Of a stretch of DNA of 64,000 bases, positions 60,864 to 64,000 are shown one piece after another. The notes under the pieces are model-generated. The model searched no databases. It was not told the DNA's origin and worked only from the letters and a program-made list of their open reading frames with translations. The position numbers were made by a program, and so were the translations under genes. The first letter of the stretch is position 1; every line of letters starts with the position of its first letter. Source of the DNA: CAYRDC01 sp964422925 (lineage in GTDB: Bacteria; Bacteroidota; Bacteroidia; Chitinophagales; S012-47); the NCBI GenBank assembly GCA_964422925.1, contig CAYRDC010000003.1, positions 1-64,000 of the forward strand. The letters run 5' to 3'.

Positions 60864-62720
60864 TCAGTGATTGATTACAATCCGGTTAGTCAGGATTTTG
60901 TTCCCTGTTTTCAGCAGTATAAGATACATGCCCTGGCGTTGTTCCCGAAGATCGATTACCGTTGTTCCGGTAACCTGGTTCATGGAAGTGACCAGGCGGC
61001 CGCGGATGTCGAAAACCTGGATGTCGACCGGTACATTCAGTTCATTTATGTCCACGGTAAACAGCCCGTCACTTGGATTCGGAAAGAATTTCACCTTATG
61101 CACCAGGGCCGGATTGATGAGGCCTGTTGATGTGTCCGGCAGGAAATCGCTGTAGTCGAACGCGTAATACACGATATCATTTTCCGTAACCGGATCGGGA
61201 TTGGGCTCCAGGGAATGGCCGGGTTCGTCATCGCGTTGCCAGAGCACATGCACTTTCCCGTTGGCGATGTCGGCTACGGACGGGAACACGCTTTCCTGGT
61301 AGTTCACGGCTGTTTCCGTCAGATTTTCCGGAGTGCTCCAGGTTTGTCCGCCATCCGTGCTATATATCCCCCAAAGGTCGCGGAATGACTGGGCAGCCGG
61401 ATCCTGGGGGTTGTTGAAATAATCGGTGTTTTCCACGGGTGCGGTATACACCACATAAAACGCGCCTGTGCTGGTATCAATGGCAGCAGCAGGTTGTGAG
61501 GCGAGCCCTACTCCGTAATTTGGCAAATCAGCTCCGATGCCTGCCAGGGTTCCGTCTCCATCAATATCCGGACAATAACCTACGGACATCAGGTTGTCGG
61601 CCCCGAAGGATTCGTTCCAATAGAGCAGGTTATTTACCCCGGGGAAGAAGAACCAGCCGCTTCCGGCTGTCGGATCGTTGTCATAAATCCGGGTCAGGCC
61701 GAACCAGACATGCACCATACCGTTGTTGTCGATCAGGATATCATAGGCTCCGTCATTGGTAAACAGTGTGTCCGGAACGCCATCCTGAGGTACGGTGTCA
61801 GTAATGGTGGAGCCGTCAAAACCACAGAGCGGAAGCGTCATTACCACGCTGCTGGTCCAGGTGGTACCGTTATCGGTCGATTTCCAGATACGCAGCGTAT
61901 TGTTGCTGTTGCCGGTAACGATGGCTACCGTATTGCCGCGGGCGGCAATGGCATAAGCATCCCCGGCCAGGGCGTTATAGCAGTTGGCCGTGTCCATCCC
62001 CGGAAGCTTTTTATCCACGATGTCCCAAGTGGTGCCACCGTCCAGGGAGCGTGAATAAAGTGTGTAATTGTTGCATCCCCCACCGGAACAGGCATTGGCA
62101 TGGATCAGGTGTATGGTCCTGCCGTCCGGTCCTCCGGAAACAGCCCGGGGCCAGATGCCGGAGAAATTACTCATGGACGTAGTGGTCCAGCTTCCGCTCC
62201 CCAGTGTGGAACGATCCATGAACACCAGGTTATAAGCGGCAGGATCATGGGATATGATAAATTCCTTGTAGCCCCCGCTTCCGTCCGGCAGAATAACATT
62301 GGCCGGCCAGCCGGTACGGATGTTTTCAATGCGTTGGGTAGGAGGAGTTGTCCAGTTCGTCCCATCGAAATACGCATAGTAAGTACCCCGGTCGGGCCAT
62401 CCGCCTGAAAGGGTGGAAGCGCCCGTCCAGGTGGCCGTCATCTTTCCGTTGGGTCCCAGCACCAGGCGGGCCGGGGTGGCTGAATTGGTCTGAAGGTCAT
62501 AGGTCGTGGTACCCAGTACCTGCCCTGTAACAGGCGTCCGGTGGCTTCCGGTATGTTGTTTTGGAGTGGCAGCCGGGGACATCAGCCTGTCCTGTGGGAA
62601 TTGATACTTCAACGGGGCTCCGGCTTTCTGAATCGGAGTGTATTCTCCGGTCTGGATATTTTGAGCGGATAACCCCATCACTATACACGAGATGATGCAT
62701 GTAAGTAAAATCCTTTTCAT
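60864..62720 (-). CDS. Secreted BNR-type protein with T9SS type A tail
   Basis: The 618-residue protein has a signal peptide (about 1-19, ending in LSAQ) and repeated Asp-box turns (SLDGGTTWDI, STDNGTTWTS, STDGGQTWST), as in sialidase-like propellers. A type A T9SS tail ends it (KFFPNPSDGLFTVDINELN...GMYLILLKTGNK). The catalytic Arg triad and Tyr of true sialidases were not identified. A 17 bp palindrome (62777-62793) lies 56 bp upstream of the ATG. Confidence 0.85.
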   Translation of the reverse strand: MKRILLTCIISCIVMGLSAQNIQTGEYTPIQKAGAPLKYQFPQDRLMSPAATPKQHTGSHRTPVTGQVLGTTTYDLQTNSATPARLVLGPNGKMTATWTGASTLSGGWPDRGTYYAYFDGTNWTTPPTQRIENIRTGWPANVILPDGSGGYKEFIISHDPAAYNLVFMDRSTLGSGSWTTTSMSNFSGIWPRAVSGGPDGRTIHLIHANACSGGGCNNYTLYSRSLDGGTTWDIVDKKLPGMDTANCYNALAGDAYAIAARGNTVAIVTGNSNNTLRIWKSTDNGTTWTSSVVMTLPLCGFDGSTITDTVPQDGVPDTLFTNDGAYDILIDNNGMVHVWFGLTRIYDNDPTAGSGWFFFPGVNNLLYWNESFGADNLMSVGYCPDIDGDGTLAGIGADLPNYGVGLASQPAAAIDTSTGAFYVVYTAPVENTDYFNNPQDPAAQSFRDLWGIYSTDGGQTWSTPENLTETAVNYQESVFPSVADIANGKVHVLWQRDDEPGHSLEPNPDPVTENDIVYYAFDYSDFLPDTSTGLINPALVHKVKFFPNPSDGLFTVDINELNVPVDIQVFDIRGRLVTSMNQVTGTTVIDLREQRQGMYLILLKTGNKILTNRIVINH

Positions 62721-62776
62721 ACCTAATGATTTTTTTTTCGAACAATAAATTTCCGGAATTGATGTCTAAAGTTAGG

Positions 62777-62793
62777 GAATTGACAGTCAATTC
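62777..62793. promoter_or_regulatory. Perfect 17 bp palindrome, operator candidate
   Basis: GAATTGAC-A-GTCAATTC is a perfect inverted repeat in the 119 bp gap between yidC and the BNR gene. A near-consensus -7 box (TAACTTTA on the minus strand, 62767-62774) lies immediately downstream of it for the BNR gene, so a bound protein would cover the -33 region. Confidence 0.5.
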
Positions 62794-62839
62794 AAAAACA
62801 GGCCGGGAGTCTGAGTGGAATTTTACGTATTTCGGACAC

Positions 62840-64000
62840 TTATCTCTTCCTGCGGGTTTGCTGCTGTTTTTCACGCTGCATCTGTTCCATTCGTTTTTGC
62901 CAGCTTTCCAGCCGTCCCCGTTTTTTGGGTTTCGATTTGGCGGCTGCCGCCATTTGCTTACGCATGGCTTCTTCATTTACCAGGAATTTCTGGAAGAACC
63001 AGGTCTGGCCGAAGGTCAGGATATTGTACAGGAAGTAATAGTACGTAAGCGCAGCGGAGAAGCTATTGAAAATAAACAACAACATAATGGGGAAGAAATA
63101 CTGGAAATATTTCATCTGGCCGCTGGCCCCGGTAAGCTGGCTGTTCATCCGCGCGTACAAAATGGAAGATGCGGTCATGAGTATGGTGAACAGGCTCACA
63201 TGGTCACCATAAAACGGGATATTAAAGCCAAGGTCAATGATGGAGTCATAGGTAGTGAAATCCTGTACCCAGAGGAAGCTTTCCTGCCGCAGATTGAAAG
63301 CACCCGGGAAGAAACGGTACATGGCGATCAGGATAGGCAATTGAAGCAGCATGGGCAGGCAGCCGCCCAGCACACTTACTCCCGCTTTCCGGTAGAGCTT
63401 CATTTGTTCCATCTGGAACTTCTGCATGTCATTCTTGTACTTCTCCCGAAGGGCATCCACTTCGGGTTTGATGATCCGCATTTTGGCCTGCGAACGGTAG
63501 GATCGGAAAGTAAGCGGGGTAAGGATCAGTTTAATGAAGATGGCCAGCAGCAAAATGATCAGCCCGTAGTTGCCAATATACCTTTCCATGAAGGTGAAGA
63601 CAGGCAAAATGAAATGCCGGTTAATAAAGCCCAGGATGGATGATCCGAGCGGCACAATACGTTCCAGTTCAATGCCCAGTTTGGCGAGCTCATAATATTT
63701 GTTGGGCCCGAAGTAAAAATGCAGGGAATAGGTTGGCACTTCCCCGGGCTGCAGGGGCATATACAGTACGGTACGCAGCTTCTTGACTATTGTCCCGCTG
63801 TCGGGGTTTTTGACGAACGCCCTCCCGGAGCTGAAGGGCTGGTCAGTAATCAGGGTGCTGTTGAAGAACTGCTGTTTATAACTTACCCATTGCAGGCTGT
63901 ACTTCAGGGCTTTGTCTTCATATTCCTTCCTTTCCGACAGATAGTCCGGGGTTTCGTCCGGGATGCGGTAATATATGGTGGATTGCTGCTGCTCGTGTTT
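62840..64000 (-). CDS. yidC: Membrane protein insertase YidC, partial at right edge
   Basis: The gene is on the minus strand and its N-terminal part lies beyond the window. The visible 386 codons cover the end of the periplasmic beta-domain (SLQWVSYKQQFFNSTLI) and the full five-helix insertase core: GLIILLLAIFIKLILTPLTFRSYRSQAKM with the conserved groove Arg, MEQMKLYRKAGVSVLGGCLPMLLQLPILIAMYRFF, and PIMLLFIFNSFSAALTYYYFLYN. It ends in a basic tail that binds the ribosome. An internal ATG at 63760 is not the real start, since the frame reads through to the window edge. Confidence 0.95.
   Translation of the reverse strand, partial: KHEQQQSTIYYRIPDETPDYLSERKEYEDKALKYSLQWVSYKQQFFNSTLITDQPFSSGRAFVKNPDSGTIVKKLRTVLYMPLQPGEVPTYSLHFYFGPNKYYELAKLGIELERIVPLGSSILGFINRHFILPVFTFMERYIGNYGLIILLLAIFIKLILTPLTFRSYRSQAKMRIIKPEVDALREKYKNDMQKFQMEQMKLYRKAGVSVLGGCLPMLLQLPILIAMYRFFPGAFNLRQESFLWVQDFTTYDSIIDLGFNIPFYGDHVSLFTILMTASSILYARMNSQLTGASGQMKYFQYFFPIMLLFIFNSFSAALTYYYFLYNILTFGQTWFFQKFLVNEEAMRKQMAAAAKSKPKKRGRLESWQKRMEQMQREKQQQTRRKR

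Noticed and set aside
1..64000. tRNA, rRNA, insertion sequences or phage genes
   Set aside because: I looked through the intergenic stretches and saw no cloverleaf-like tRNA, no rRNA, no transposase or integrase, and no terminal inverted repeats with target duplications; short tRNAs could be missed by eye.

Overview
The window is a chromosomal segment of a Bacteroidota bacterium, most likely an environmental member of the Chitinophagia/Saprospiria/Sphingobacteriia side of the phylum; I cannot place it more finely by reading. The evidence is: many exported proteins with type IX secretion (T9SS) C-terminal signals of both kinds (short type A tails and gliding-motility-associated type B tails), the phylum-specific rsmD-DUF3822 neighbourhood, a large TonB receptor with a carboxypeptidase-regulatory-like N-domain, and repeated exact matches to the Bacteroidota -7 promoter box TAnnTTTG. 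Most genes are GC-rich. The first 5 kb and the NYN gene near 7.5 kb are clearly more AT-rich and look acquired. I see no rRNA, tRNA, CRISPR array or transposase.

Layout. 1-5.1 kb is an AT-rich accessory region: a membrane-tethered CoiA-like putative nuclease, a small helical protein of unknown function, a 300 bp array of about 21 bp repeats that switches strand at its middle, then a type II restriction-modification pair (a single-chain Vsr-cytosine methyltransferase fusion and an MvaI/BcnI-type endonuclease, predicted for a CCNGG-type site). 5.1-8.4 kb holds a T9SS cargo protein and a NYN-domain RNase flanked by heptamer repeats, hairpins and a REP-like palindrome. 8.4-17.4 kb has the TonB receptor, an outer-membrane barrel, folK-deoxynucleoside kinase, sppA, a fructosamine-kinase-like gene and pyrR-pyrB. 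17.4-25.1 kb carries two tandem paralogous giant adhesin-like proteins (anchor-L domain plus 13 or 5 PKD-like repeats). 25.2-29.1 kb is a housekeeping cluster: pyrE, NUDIX, coaD, rsmD, DUF3822 and a pilin-like protein.

29.2-42 kb contains a hotdog thioesterase, a 1741-residue M4 metalloprotease, a MATE exporter, a YebC regulator, an acyl-CoA carboxylase beta subunit, an M42 peptidase, a UbiA-like membrane protein, an RraB-like protein and a TacAT-type (DUF1778/GNAT) toxin-antitoxin pair. 42-48.5 kb is a metal section: a complete mercury-resistance operon (ArsR-type regulator, MerT-MerP fusion, MerP-like protein, MerA with HMA domain), followed on the same strand by an outer-membrane protein, a second HMA protein, an NHL lipoprotein and a dihaem cytochrome c. 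48.7-64 kb has bacterioferritin, a thioesterase, a Cys/Met-metabolism PLP enzyme, a tight four-gene operon that looks like a nitric-oxide or Fe-S stress module (Rrf2/NsrR-like regulator, MIP18-type assembly factor, haem-copper-oxidase-like membrane protein, DUF1858-DUF2249 protein), a GH5 glycosidase, an enoyl-CoA hydratase, comEC, two T9SS cargo proteins and yidC, which runs off the right edge.

The parts that most deserve follow-up are the strand-switching 21 bp array next to the helical protein, the four-gene Rrf2/DUF2249 operon, the extended mer operon, the Vsr-methyltransferase fusion, and the repeated placement of -7 boxes directly against start codons, which implies leaderless messages.
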